Below the pieces are notes generated by a model that was not told the origin of the DNA, searched no databases, and saw only the letters and a program-made list of their open reading frames with translations. Source: Deltaproteobacteria bacterium HGW-Deltaproteobacteria-14 (GTDB lineage: Bacteria > Myxococcota_A > UBA9042 > PHBI01). Taken from it: 50,340 bases of DNA. The first letter of the stretch is position 1; the number at the start of each line of letters is the position of its first letter. Shown here in pieces: positions 35,689-42,757 of the stretch. The stretch lies in the NCBI GenBank assembly GCA_002841945.1, contig PHBI01000025.1, positions 1 to 50,340 on the forward strand. Direction: 5' to 3'. Made by a program: the position numbers and the translations under genes.

Positions 35689-36138
35689 TTGAAGGTCAAG
35701 AAGAACTGCCTTGTCCGAGTCCAGTACCGCGTCACCGACGAGGAAGGCCACGAGATCGACGCCTCCGATCCCGACTTCCCGCTCGAGTTCGTCTGCGGCC
35801 GCGGCGACGTCATCGCCGGGCTCGAGCGCTCGCTCATCGGCCTCGAGCCAGGCGCCTCCAAGCAGTTCACGGTTCCGCCGGAGGACGCCTACGGTGTTCG
35901 CCAGGAGTCGCTCGTCAAGACCCTCCCGCGGGCCGGCTTTCCGGCGCACCTCGAGCTCGTCGAGGGGCAGCGCTTCAGCTACCGCGGCGAGAAGGGCGCC
36001 GAGCTCATGTACAAGGTGAAGGAGATCCGCCCGGACTGCATCCTGGCCGACTTCAACCACCCCCTCGCCGGGCAGTCCCTGCGCTACGAGGTGACCGTGC
36101 TCGAGGTCACCGACGACTACGTCGACGGCAAGGTCTGA
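35689..36138 (+). CDS. slyD: SlyD-type FKBP peptidyl-prolyl isomerase
   Basis: A 149-residue cytoplasmic folding helper. The FKBP half is split around an inserted IF (chaperone) domain: LEFVCGRGDVIAGLERSLIG and VPPEDAYGVR at residues 33-71, the insert LVEGQRFSYRGEKGAELMYK at about 90-110, and the closing DFNHPLAGQSLRYEVTVLEV. The His-rich metal tail of E. coli SlyD is absent. The TTG at 35689 is preferred to the ATG at 35626 or 35632 because GGAGG sits 6 nt before it and the family begins with MKVKKNCLVRVQY. It has its own promoter candidate. Confidence 0.9.
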   Translation: MKVKKNCLVRVQYRVTDEEGHEIDASDPDFPLEFVCGRGDVIAGLERSLIGLEPGASKQFTVPPEDAYGVRQESLVKTLPRAGFPAHLELVEGQRFSYRGEKGAELMYKVKEIRPDCILADFNHPLAGQSLRYEVTVLEVTDDYVDGKV

Positions 36139-36260
36139 GCGCCCCGACGCGCCCCGCGGCGTGTCCCGGTCGCAGCCCTGGCCCCGTCGCTGCGCCAAGC
36201 GGGCGGTCAGCGTCCGCCGTCGGGCGTCACGAGGGTGGGCGGGTGTCGCTCCGTGGGATC

Positions 36261-36269
36261 TGCTAGGAT
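36261..36269 (+). promoter_or_regulatory. Extended -10 element upstream of the Rrf2 gene
   Basis: TGCTAGGAT (extended -10, hexamer TAGGAT at 36264-36269) lies 61 nt before the GTG start; the -35 is not recognisable. Rrf2 regulators often repress their own promoter, so an operator may overlap it. Confidence 0.35.
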
Positions 36270-36330
36270 GGGCGAGCGGCGGGCGGCGAGCGCGCGTCGC
36301 CCCAACACAGGCCGGTGAGGTCGCGACCCC

Positions 36331-36831
36331 GTGAAGCTGTCCACCCGCGGTGAGTACGGACTCAGGGCGATGCTCTACCTCGCCATGAAGTCGAAGGGCG
36401 GTGACGAGCTGCTGCAGGCCTCGGAGATCTCCGAGGCGCAGGACATCCCGCCCCACTACCTCAAGCAGATCCTGTCGCGGCTCCGGGCGGCGGGGCTCGT
36501 GCGCAGCATCCGCGGCCCCGCCGGGGGCCACGGGCTGGCGCGCGATCCGCAACAGATCTCGGTCGGCGAGATCATCCAGTGCCTCGAGGGGCAGCTGACC
36601 AACATCAACGCCATCCTCGACCTGCCGTGCAGCATCGCCGTAGGGCCGCAGCACTGCGTCATCAAGGAGTTCCTGGTCGGCGTCAAGGCGGCCATCGAGG
36701 GCCTGCTCAACGCCAAGACCCTCGCGGACCTGGCGGCGCGCCAGGCCGCCCTCTCGGAGCAGCGGATCCTCGTGCAGCCGCGCATCATGCGCCGCGGCTT
36801 GGCGCGCCCCATCAGCGACCCGGGCGAGTGA
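36331..36831 (+). CDS. Rrf2-family transcriptional regulator
   Basis: A 166-residue regulator with the Rrf2 winged helix-turn-helix: MKLSTRGEYGLRAMLYLAMK at the start, ASEISEAQDIPPHYLKQILS and VRSIRGPAGGHGLAR (the RGxxGGxxLAR wing). Family members such as IscR and NsrR bind Fe-S clusters through three cysteines; here the matching loop has Cys100 and Cys109 (LPCSIAVGPQHC), with Cys84 further off, so the cluster is uncertain. CymR-like members without clusters control cysteine metabolism. It faces cbs-ppsR, with stop codons only 9 bp apart, which makes a sulfur-related role worth testing. GTG 36331 is the start. Confidence 0.9.
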   Translation: MKLSTRGEYGLRAMLYLAMKSKGGDELLQASEISEAQDIPPHYLKQILSRLRAAGLVRSIRGPAGGHGLARDPQQISVGEIIQCLEGQLTNINAILDLPCSIAVGPQHCVIKEFLVGVKAAIEGLLNAKTLADLAARQAALSEQRILVQPRIMRRGLARPISDPGE

Positions 36832-36840
36832 ACGAGGACC

Positions 36841-37680
36841 TCAGCCGCCCTCGATGACGGCCTGCTGCGCCCGCAGCCGCTCCTCGCGGTGGCGCAGCAC
36901 GATCGCCGCCGTCTCCTCGATCGCCTTCTCGGACACGTCGATGACCGGCCACGTCGGGTGCGCCGCGAAGATGTCGCGGGCGTAGGACAGCTCGCGCATG
37001 ATGTGGTCGCGGCGCGCGTAGTCGGTGTCGACCGGCATGTTGAGCGCCTTGAGCCGCGCGCGGCGGATGCGGATCAGCGCGCCGACGTTGATGGTGAGCC
37101 CGACGACGCGCGCCTGGTCGATCTGCTCGATCTCGCGCGGCAGGGGCAGCCCCAGCACCACCGGCACGTTGGCCACCTTCAGACCCTTCTGCGCCATATA
37201 CGTCGAGAGCGGCGTCTTGCTCGTCCGCGACAGCCCCACGAGCACGATGTCCGCGAGGTGCAGCCCCTGCACCGCCTGCCCGTCGTCGTGCTTGACGGCG
37301 AACTCGACGGCCTCGATGCGGTCGAAGTACGCCTGGTTCAGCTTCGGCAGCCCCGGCGTCCCGGTCGGCATCGCGCCCAGGAAGTCCGACAGCCGCCCCA
37401 TCAGCGAGCCGATGAGGTCCACCGTCTCGAGCTGGTAGGCGCGCGCCTGGGTCTCGAGCAGCGCGCGCTGCTCGGGGTGCACGAAGGTGTAGATGATGAG
37501 CGCGCTCACCTGCGCCGCCTCGCGCAGCACCCCCTCGATCTCGTCGCTGTGCAGCAGGCTGAAGATGCGCACCTCCGTCGCGACGTGCTGAAACTGCGCG
37601 AGCCCGGCGCGCAGCACCCGCTCGGCGGTCTCCGCCGTGGCGTCGCTCAGGACGTAGATGGCGTGCGGCGTGTTGGTCAC
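36841..37680 (-). CDS. ppsR: PEP synthase regulatory kinase/pyrophosphorylase (PpsR, DUF299)
   Basis: PpsR switches PEP synthase (or pyruvate, phosphate dikinase) off by ADP-dependent phosphorylation and on by phosphate-dependent removal. The 279-residue protein shows the DUF299 order: AIYVLSDATAETAERVLRA at the start, the P-loop GLSRTSKTPLS (149-159), VPVVLGLPLP, and the end segment YARDIFAAHPTWPVIDVSEK with KAIEETAA. Start: GTG 37680, overlapping the cbs stop by 4 nt. No PEP synthase gene is in the window. Confidence 0.95.
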   Translation of the reverse strand: MTNTPHAIYVLSDATAETAERVLRAGLAQFQHVATEVRIFSLLHSDEIEGVLREAAQVSALIIYTFVHPEQRALLETQARAYQLETVDLIGSLMGRLSDFLGAMPTGTPGLPKLNQAYFDRIEAVEFAVKHDDGQAVQGLHLADIVLVGLSRTSKTPLSTYMAQKGLKVANVPVVLGLPLPREIEQIDQARVVGLTINVGALIRIRRARLKALNMPVDTDYARRDHIMRELSYARDIFAAHPTWPVIDVSEKAIEETAAIVLRHREERLRAQQAVIEGG

Positions 37681-39053
37681 GCGTTGATCCGGGAGCTCAC
37701 CCAGTCGATGAGGTCGATCTGCGTCACGATGCCGGCGACCCGGCCGCCGTCCTCGACCACCACGATCTTGCTCTTGTGGAAGATGGTGCTCAGCAGGCTC
37801 ACCCGGTTGTGCGCCTCGACCATCGCGAAGTCGTTGCTCACGAAGTCGGCGATCGGGGTCGTCGCCTGGGCGCGCCCCTCGAGCAGCGCCTTGAGGGTCG
37901 CGACCTCGCTGATGAGCCCCAGCATCCGACCGTCCTGCAGCACCGGCAGCTGCGAGATGCCGAACTCCTTCATGCGCCCGATGACGCTCCCGAAGGTGTC
38001 ACTCGGCGCGGCGGCGACGAGCTCGCGCGGGGTCGCCGCCAGGATGTCGGCCACCGTGTCCTCGCCCAGCTCCGGCTCGAGGTAGCCCCCCTCACGCATC
38101 CAGGTGTCGTTGAATATCTTCGAGAGGTATCGCACTGCACTGTCTGGCAAGATGCAGAGAATGTTTTCCTTTTTCTTCGCACGCTCGGCATATCGCACCG
38201 CAGCGCACACGGTGCCCCCCCCCGACCCCCCGGTGTAGAGGCCCTCCTCCCGCACGACCCGTCGCGTCCACTGGAAGCAGTCCTTGTCCGAGACGCGGAT
38301 CACCTCGTCGACCCACTGGAAGTCCATCGTGCCGGGGAGGAAGTCCTCGCCGAAGCCCTCGACCCGGTAGGAGTGGGCCTGGGTGATCTTGCCGGTGCGG
38401 AAGTAGTCGTAGTAGATGCTGCCGACCGGGTCGACGCCGATGATGCGCAGCGACGGCTTCCTCTCCTTGAGGTACTGCGCGACGCCGCTGATGGTCCCGC
38501 CGGTGCCCATGCTCGTCACGAGGACGTCGATCTCTCCCCCCGTCTGCTCCCAGATCTCGGGTCCGGTCGTCAGGTAGTGCGCCCGCGGGTTCGAGGCGTT
38601 GTGGTACTGGTTGGCCAACACCGCGCCCGGCGTCTCCTCGGCCAGGCGGCGGGCCACGACGTAGTAGCTGCGGGGGTCGTCGGGCTCGACGTCGGTCGGG
38701 CAGACGACGACGCGCGAGCCGAAGGCGCGCAGGGCCGCGATCTTCTCCTCGCTCATCTTGTCGGGCATCACGAAGACGGTCTTGTAGCCGCGCACCGCCG
38801 CGACCATCGCCAGCCCCATCCCAGTGTTGCCGCTGGTCGCCTCGACGATGGTGCCGCCCGGCCGCAGCCGCCCCTCGGCCTCGAAGTCGTCCACCATCTG
38901 GATGGCCGGGCGGTCTTTCACGCTGCCGCCGGGGTTGAGGTACTCGAGCTTGCAGTACAGGTCGGCGGCGACGTGGCTGGCGAGCTTGTTGAGGCGGACG
39001 ATGGGCGTGCGCCCGACGGCCTCGACGACGTTCGCGAAGGCGCCTTTCATCAT
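37677..39053 (-). CDS. cbs: Cystathionine beta-synthase (PLP fold plus CBS pair)
   Basis: This 458-residue enzyme would condense serine and homocysteine (or act as a cysteine synthase). The PLP part has the Schiff-base Lys46 in PGGSVKDRP, the TSGNTG phosphate/substrate loop, and GTGGTISG; YYDYFRTGKI and VEGFGEDFLP are CBS-like. From about 335 two CBS (Bateman) modules follow (GSVIGRMKEFGISQLPVLQD, SLLSTIFHKSKIVVVEDGGR), a likely nucleotide-binding regulatory pair. No haem domain. ATG 39053 (or 39050) is chosen by the family N-terminus; the ribosome site is weak. Bases 38110-38199 form a low-GC, rare-codon island exactly at the end of the catalytic domain. Overlaps ppsR. Confidence 0.93.
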   Translation of the reverse strand: MMKGAFANVVEAVGRTPIVRLNKLASHVAADLYCKLEYLNPGGSVKDRPAIQMVDDFEAEGRLRPGGTIVEATSGNTGMGLAMVAAVRGYKTVFVMPDKMSEEKIAALRAFGSRVVVCPTDVEPDDPRSYYVVARRLAEETPGAVLANQYHNASNPRAHYLTTGPEIWEQTGGEIDVLVTSMGTGGTISGVAQYLKERKPSLRIIGVDPVGSIYYDYFRTGKITQAHSYRVEGFGEDFLPGTMDFQWVDEVIRVSDKDCFQWTRRVVREEGLYTGGSGGGTVCAAVRYAERAKKKENILCILPDSAVRYLSKIFNDTWMREGGYLEPELGEDTVADILAATPRELVAAAPSDTFGSVIGRMKEFGISQLPVLQDGRMLGLISEVATLKALLEGRAQATTPIADFVSNDFAMVEAHNRVSLLSTIFHKSKIVVVEDGGRVAGIVTQIDLIDWVSSRINA

Positions 39054-39223
39054 GGCTGGAGACCTTACGGACCGGGTAACGGTTGCGCGCGGGCGCCGGG
39101 CACCAGGAGGTTGGACGTGCCGGCTGCGCGCGGGGCGGAACCCTACCGTCCCGCCCGGCGCTATGCAACGACGTCTGTTTCCCGGCCGACTGGCCCGCCT
39201 CGCGTCGGCCACGTGCCCATCGT

Positions 39224-39324
39224 ATCGGTCGAGGACCTGCCGTTGCTTGGCTCAGAGCCCGTGACATCGTGCCGAAGCTGGACCCAATCCCCATCGGTCG
39301 AGGACCTGCCGTTGCTTGGCTCAG
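39224..39324. repeat. 32-bp direct repeat downstream of the ROK gene
   Basis: Two identical 32-bp copies, 39224-39255 and 39293-39324 (both begin ATCGGTCGAGGACCTGCC and end GGCTCAG), lie 69 bp apart, start to start. The second copy covers the ROK stop codon, so the first looks like a duplicated end of that gene placed just past it. The rest of the 267-bp gap before cbs shows GC-rich possible stems but no clear riboswitch. Confidence 0.7.
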
Positions 39325-40316
39325 CCCGCGCGAAGGCGGTCGCAGCCCTTCGCCACGGCGGCGGCGCCGACGATGCCCGCGTTGGCGCCGAGGGTCCCGA
39401 CCCGGATCTCTACGCCAGCGCTCATGCTCTTGAAGGTCCGCGCGCGCAGCTCGGCTTGCATCGCCGGCACGAACAGCTCCGACGCCGCGGCGATCCCGCC
39501 GCAGAGCAGGATGACGGTGACGTCGAGGGTGTGGATCAGGCTCGCCGCGGCCAACCCGAGGTACGCCCCGAGCTCCGCGAACACCGCTCGCGCCTCGACG
39601 TCGTCGGCGCGCGCCAGCTCCGCGAGTCGCAGCGGGGCGTCCCGGTCCAGCGACAGCTCCGCGAGGTGCCCGCCGCGCTCGCGCATGGACCGCCGGATCC
39701 CGACCTGACCGGCGTACTGCTCGAGGCAGCCGTGGTTGCCGCAGCCGCACGGCCGACCGGTGGGCGCGACCGTCACGTGGCCGAGCTCTCCCGCCATCCC
39801 GCGCTGTCCGCGCCAGATCCGCCCGTCGAGCACCAGCCCGCCGCCGACGCCGGTCCCGAGGGTGTACCCGACCAGGCTCCGCGCGCCGCGCCCGGCCCCG
39901 GCGATGGCCTCGCCATAGACGACCGCGTTGGCGTCGTTCTCGAGCCACACGGCGCGCCCGGTCGCCGCCGCGACGCGCTCGGCCAGGGCGAAGTCGCGCC
40001 AGCTGGGGAAGTTCGGGCTCTCGCGGACGCAGCCGGCGTCGTGGTCGATGACCCCGGCGGCCGCGACCCCCACCGGCAGCGCGCCCTCGGGATCGAGGGC
40101 GCGGACGACCTGCGCGATGCGGGCGACGATCTCCGCCTCGGACCGCTCCGAGCCCACGTCGACGACCGTGCGCTCGCACACGGCCCCGTCGGCGTCGACC
40201 CTGCCGGCCTTGATCCGCGTGCCCCCGACGTCGACGCCGATGGCCGGCCCCGGGGTGACGCCGTCGGACCGGGTGACGCCGTCAGCGCCATCGCCGGTGT
40301 GGCTCACATGCGCCAT
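39321..40316 (-). CDS. ROK-family sugar kinase (glucokinase-like)
   Basis: A 331-residue kinase of the ROK group. ATP-binding GVDVGGTRIKAG (residues 27-38), the catalytic-loop ENDANAVVYGE, GTGVGGGLVLDG, and the zinc signature CGCGNHGCLEQYA are present, so it is an active-looking glucokinase or N-acetylhexosamine kinase rather than a repressor (no N-terminal HTH). ATG 40316 overlaps the upstream stop by 13 nt; an in-frame GTG at 40307 overlaps it by only 4 nt, the usual spacing here, and could be the real start. Last gene of the PHP-like / OMP / ROK run. Confidence 0.92.
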   Translation of the reverse strand: MAHVSHTGDGADGVTRSDGVTPGPAIGVDVGGTRIKAGRVDADGAVCERTVVDVGSERSEAEIVARIAQVVRALDPEGALPVGVAAAGVIDHDAGCVRESPNFPSWRDFALAERVAAATGRAVWLENDANAVVYGEAIAGAGRGARSLVGYTLGTGVGGGLVLDGRIWRGQRGMAGELGHVTVAPTGRPCGCGNHGCLEQYAGQVGIRRSMRERGGHLAELSLDRDAPLRLAELARADDVEARAVFAELGAYLGLAAASLIHTLDVTVILLCGGIAAASELFVPAMQAELRARTFKSMSAGVEIRVGTLGANAGIVGAAAVAKGCDRLRAG

Positions 40317-40993
40317 TCCAACCCCACCGTGAAGAGGCCGCGGATCGCCGTGTAGCTCACGTCCGTCCCGAGCGCTCGGAGGCTCGTCGCGTTGGTGAGC
40401 ACGTTGAGCTGAAGAGACAGGGCGACCCGCCGCGACAGGTAGACGAGGGCCCCGAAGTCGAGCCCGAGGGTGAAGCCGAGGCCGAACTCGTCGACCTCTT
40501 CGAAGCGCAGGGCGTCGCCGCCCGCGAGCTCGGCCGCCTGGGCGCGGAGCGCGTCGGAGTGACCGAACACCATGAGGCCGGGCGCCAGCCGCACGAACAG
40601 CGCACCCCAGCTCTCGTCGAGGTAGCGCCAGCGGAGGCTCGCCGCCACCCGGAACTGGCTGCCGAGGCGCTGATCGCGCGCGAGCCCGGCGAAGCGCCCG
40701 CTGCCGAGCCCCTCGAGGAGGAGCCCGAGGTCGAGGCGTGAGGTGCGGTAGTGTACGGCGACGCCGAAGACCGGCGCCGCCGCGGTGCCGTCGAGGGTCC
40801 GCGCGTCCGTGGCGCCGTCGTTCGCGAGCAGGACGGAGTCAACCGAGCCCACCCCGAGCCACGCCGAGACCCAGCCGCCGCTCGCGGGCGCGGCTTCACC
40901 GGCGACGACCCCCTCGAGCGCGTGCGCCGCTGGTCCCGCGCCGACGGCGAGCGCCGCTACGACCACCACCACGCCGAGCCGCGATCGCGTCAT
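40304..40993 (-). CDS. Putative outer-membrane beta-barrel protein
   Basis: A 229-residue exported protein with a signal peptide (MTRSRLGVVVVVAALAVGAG, cleavage near AHA-LEG). The rest alternates short polar turns and amphipathic strands, ending in a strand with a hydrophobic C-terminus (IRGLFTVGLEWRM), the pattern of a small outer-membrane barrel: GVAVHYRTSRLDLGLLLEGL, FVRLAPGLMVFG, FGALVYLSRRVALSLQLNVL. No family recognised. The ATG lies 4 nt after the stop of the PHP-like gene. Confidence 0.75.
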   Translation of the reverse strand: MTRSRLGVVVVVAALAVGAGPAAHALEGVVAGEAAPASGGWVSAWLGVGSVDSVLLANDGATDARTLDGTAAAPVFGVAVHYRTSRLDLGLLLEGLGSGRFAGLARDQRLGSQFRVAASLRWRYLDESWGALFVRLAPGLMVFGHSDALRAQAAELAGGDALRFEEVDEFGLGFTLGLDFGALVYLSRRVALSLQLNVLTNATSLRALGTDVSYTAIRGLFTVGLEWRM

Positions 40994-40997
40994 GGCG

Positions 40998-41726
40998 TCA
41001 GCCCGCTACCGGCTGCTCGCCCCCGCCCCGCTTGCGGCGTGAGCGCCGGCGGCGCCGTCCCTTCTTCTCGCCCTCGCCCCGTCGCTGGAGGTCGCTGCGC
41101 GGCCCGAGCTCGACGCCGACCCCGTGACCGTGGGTCAGGCTGCTGATGATGCCCTCGAGGTCGTCGGCGGCGGCCGGGAGGAGGGTCGCGTAGAGGCCGA
41201 GATCCGCGAGGCCGCCGAAGGGCCCGGTGGCGCCGAGGATGCGGCGGCCGTCGACGCCGGCGTCCTCGATGTCGAGGTCGCGCCCGAGGCGGCTCCCGCC
41301 GGCGACCAACGCGACCACCCCGACCGGCGTGCGCGGCGGCAGCGGGACGACCTGGCGGTGGACCACCCCCTCGGCGCCCTGGCGCGGGCAGATGGGCACG
41401 GCGCAGCCGTCGAGCTCGTCGAGGGCGGCCTGGATGAGGGCGAAGTCCCCGGCGGCCTCGATAGCGTCGAGGTTGACGTCCTCGAGGCGGCCGTCGACCA
41501 GCAGCGCCGCGCGATAGCCAGGGCCGGCGATGACGCAGGCGACGTGGACCTGAAGGGCGTGATCGGCGTTGAAGCGCTCGAGCTCAGCCTCGTCGGGGAG
41601 GTCTTCGGGGGTCTCACCGACCAGCACCACGGCGTCGAGGCCCTGGGCGGCGGCCGCACGTCCGACCTCGTCGAGTGAGCCAGCGTGCGCCGGGAAGTAC
41701 AGGTCGATGAGGATGTTCGGCTTCAT
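40998..41726 (-). CDS. PHP-like protein without the metal motif, with a basic tail
   Basis: A 242-residue protein whose start (NILIDLYFPAHAGSLDEVGR, AAAAQGLDAVVLVGETPEDL) follows the pattern of PHP phosphoesterases (IDLHxHTxxSDG...A...GLD.i..TDH), but the HxH and TDH metal ligands are replaced (Leu-Tyr-Phe and Val-Gly-Glu). The end of the domain (ADLGLYATLLPAAADDLEGI) also resembles PHP proteins without their SDAH. The last 30 residues are strongly basic (EKKGRRRRRSRRKRGGG) and may touch nucleic acid. So it is likely non-catalytic or uses another site. ATG 41726 is chosen at the family N-terminus; its ribosome site is weak. Confidence 0.65.
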   Translation of the reverse strand: MKPNILIDLYFPAHAGSLDEVGRAAAAQGLDAVVLVGETPEDLPDEAELERFNADHALQVHVACVIAGPGYRAALLVDGRLEDVNLDAIEAAGDFALIQAALDELDGCAVPICPRQGAEGVVHRQVVPLPPRTPVGVVALVAGGSRLGRDLDIEDAGVDGRRILGATGPFGGLADLGLYATLLPAAADDLEGIISSLTHGHGVGVELGPRSDLQRRGEGEKKGRRRRRSRRKRGGGEQPVAG

Positions 41727-41838
41727 GACCCAGCGGACGTTACACGCCGCCCCGCAAAGGGACAAGCGCGCCCTGGCGCCGGATCTCCCCGCGGTTGCCT
41801 GGCGGCCGGCGGGGAAGAGGACGCACGCGGCGAAGTCG

Positions 41839-41878
41839 ACCGCTGGGAAACGGCGCTACGCGGCCATCTCCCAGCGGT
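41839..41878 (-). terminator. Hairpin at the end of the Bat operon
   Basis: A perfect 10-bp stem, ACCGCTGGGA with TCCCAGCGGT (41839-41848 with 41869-41878), encloses a 20-nt loop that can fold again (GGCCGCG/CGCC). It begins 3 nt past the batE stop. No U-run follows, so a Rho-independent end is plausible but not textbook. The rest of the 155-bp gap to the PHP-like gene shows nothing else. Confidence 0.5.
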
Positions 41879-41881
41879 TGC

Positions 41882-42757
41882 CTAGATCTGCCGGATGGCG
41901 TCGTCCTCAACCCAGCCCTGGAGGCCGCTGTTGAGCTCGATCCGGGTCCAGCCGGTGTCCCGCTCGACGATCCGGACCTCCATCCCCTCGGGGATGTCCT
42001 TGCCCTGGGCGCGCACGTCTTTGCCGTCGCGCAGCTTGGCCGCGTCGACCACGATGACGCCGACGCGATAGGTCGAGTCGGTGTAGACCTGACCCCAGAA
42101 CATGAGCCCGATGAGGACGGTGGCGAGGGCGACCGGCACAGCGGCGCGCCCGAACCCGCGGGAGGTGGGGCGCAGCCGGCGCAGCACCAGCAGCAGCAGC
42201 AGCACCGTCCAGAACCCCGCGAAGAGGACCGCCAGCGGCGTACGCCCGAGCACGTGGGTCGCCTTGTAGACCAGCCCCCCGGCCTCGGCGTACACGAACT
42301 GACTCTTGTCGCCCGCCACGTGGTAGCGCGTCTGCAGCGTGCGGCGCGCCGCGTCCAGGTTCGCCGTCAGGGCGTCTGCCACGTCGGCGGGCGGGTCGAG
42401 GCGCAGCCCGCGCTTGTAGTACAGGATCGCCGAGCCGTAGGCCTCGCTCCGGAAGCAGGCGTCGCCGAGGTTGTGGTAGAGGACCGGATCCTCGATCCGG
42501 AGCTCCTCGTGGAGCGCGGCGTAGACGCGCACGGCGTCGGCGTAACGCCCCTGGAGGTAGAGGCGATTGCCCGCCTCGAAGCGCTCCGCCGCGGTGCCCT
42601 GCGCCCCGCCGCCGCCCGCCGCCGCGCCGGGGGCGGTGTCGCTGGCTCGCCCCTCGCCCTCCGCCGCCGCCGCGCCGCCGACCCACGCCGCGAGCGTGGC
42701 GACGGTCAGGAGCGCCGTGAACAGCGCGCGTCGTGATCTCCTGGGGGACCGCGTCAT
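41882..42757 (-). CDS. batE: BatE-like TPR and SH3 membrane protein
   Basis: A 291-residue envelope protein: signal/anchor (RRALFTALLTVATLAAWVGG), TPR helices (ERFEAGNRLYLQGRYADAVR to YKRGLRLDPPADVADALTAN, residues 55-130), two membrane segments (LAVLFAGFWTVLLLLLVLRR and VPVALATVLIGLMFWG), and a C-terminal SH3-like domain (VVDAAKLRDGKDVRAQ, GWTRIELNSGLQGWVEDDAI). This is the BatE layout seen at the end of Bacteroides aerotolerance operons. ATG overlaps batD by 4 nt. Confidence 0.88.
   Translation of the reverse strand: MTRSPRRSRRALFTALLTVATLAAWVGGAAAAEGEGRASDTAPGAAAGGGGAQGTAAERFEAGNRLYLQGRYADAVRVYAALHEELRIEDPVLYHNLGDACFRSEAYGSAILYYKRGLRLDPPADVADALTANLDAARRTLQTRYHVAGDKSQFVYAEAGGLVYKATHVLGRTPLAVLFAGFWTVLLLLLVLRRLRPTSRGFGRAAVPVALATVLIGLMFWGQVYTDSTYRVGVIVVDAAKLRDGKDVRAQGKDIPEGMEVRIVERDTGWTRIELNSGLQGWVEDDAIRQI

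Noticed and set aside
1035..38145. A shared motif TGCAGTGC in AT-richer patches at about 1043, 6244 and 38137 (minus)
   Set aside because: Short octamers recur by chance in 50 kb, and the sites lie in unrelated contexts (two inside coding regions). Not enough to claim an uptake or binding signal.
39054..39223. A SAM or SAH riboswitch in the cbs leader
   Set aside because: GC-rich stems can be drawn, but I could not match the conserved core of any known class.
36889..40355. Long plus-strand frames opposite ppsR, cbs and the ROK gene
   Set aside because: Low-complexity, His/Arg/Asp-rich shadows of well-recognised minus-strand enzymes.
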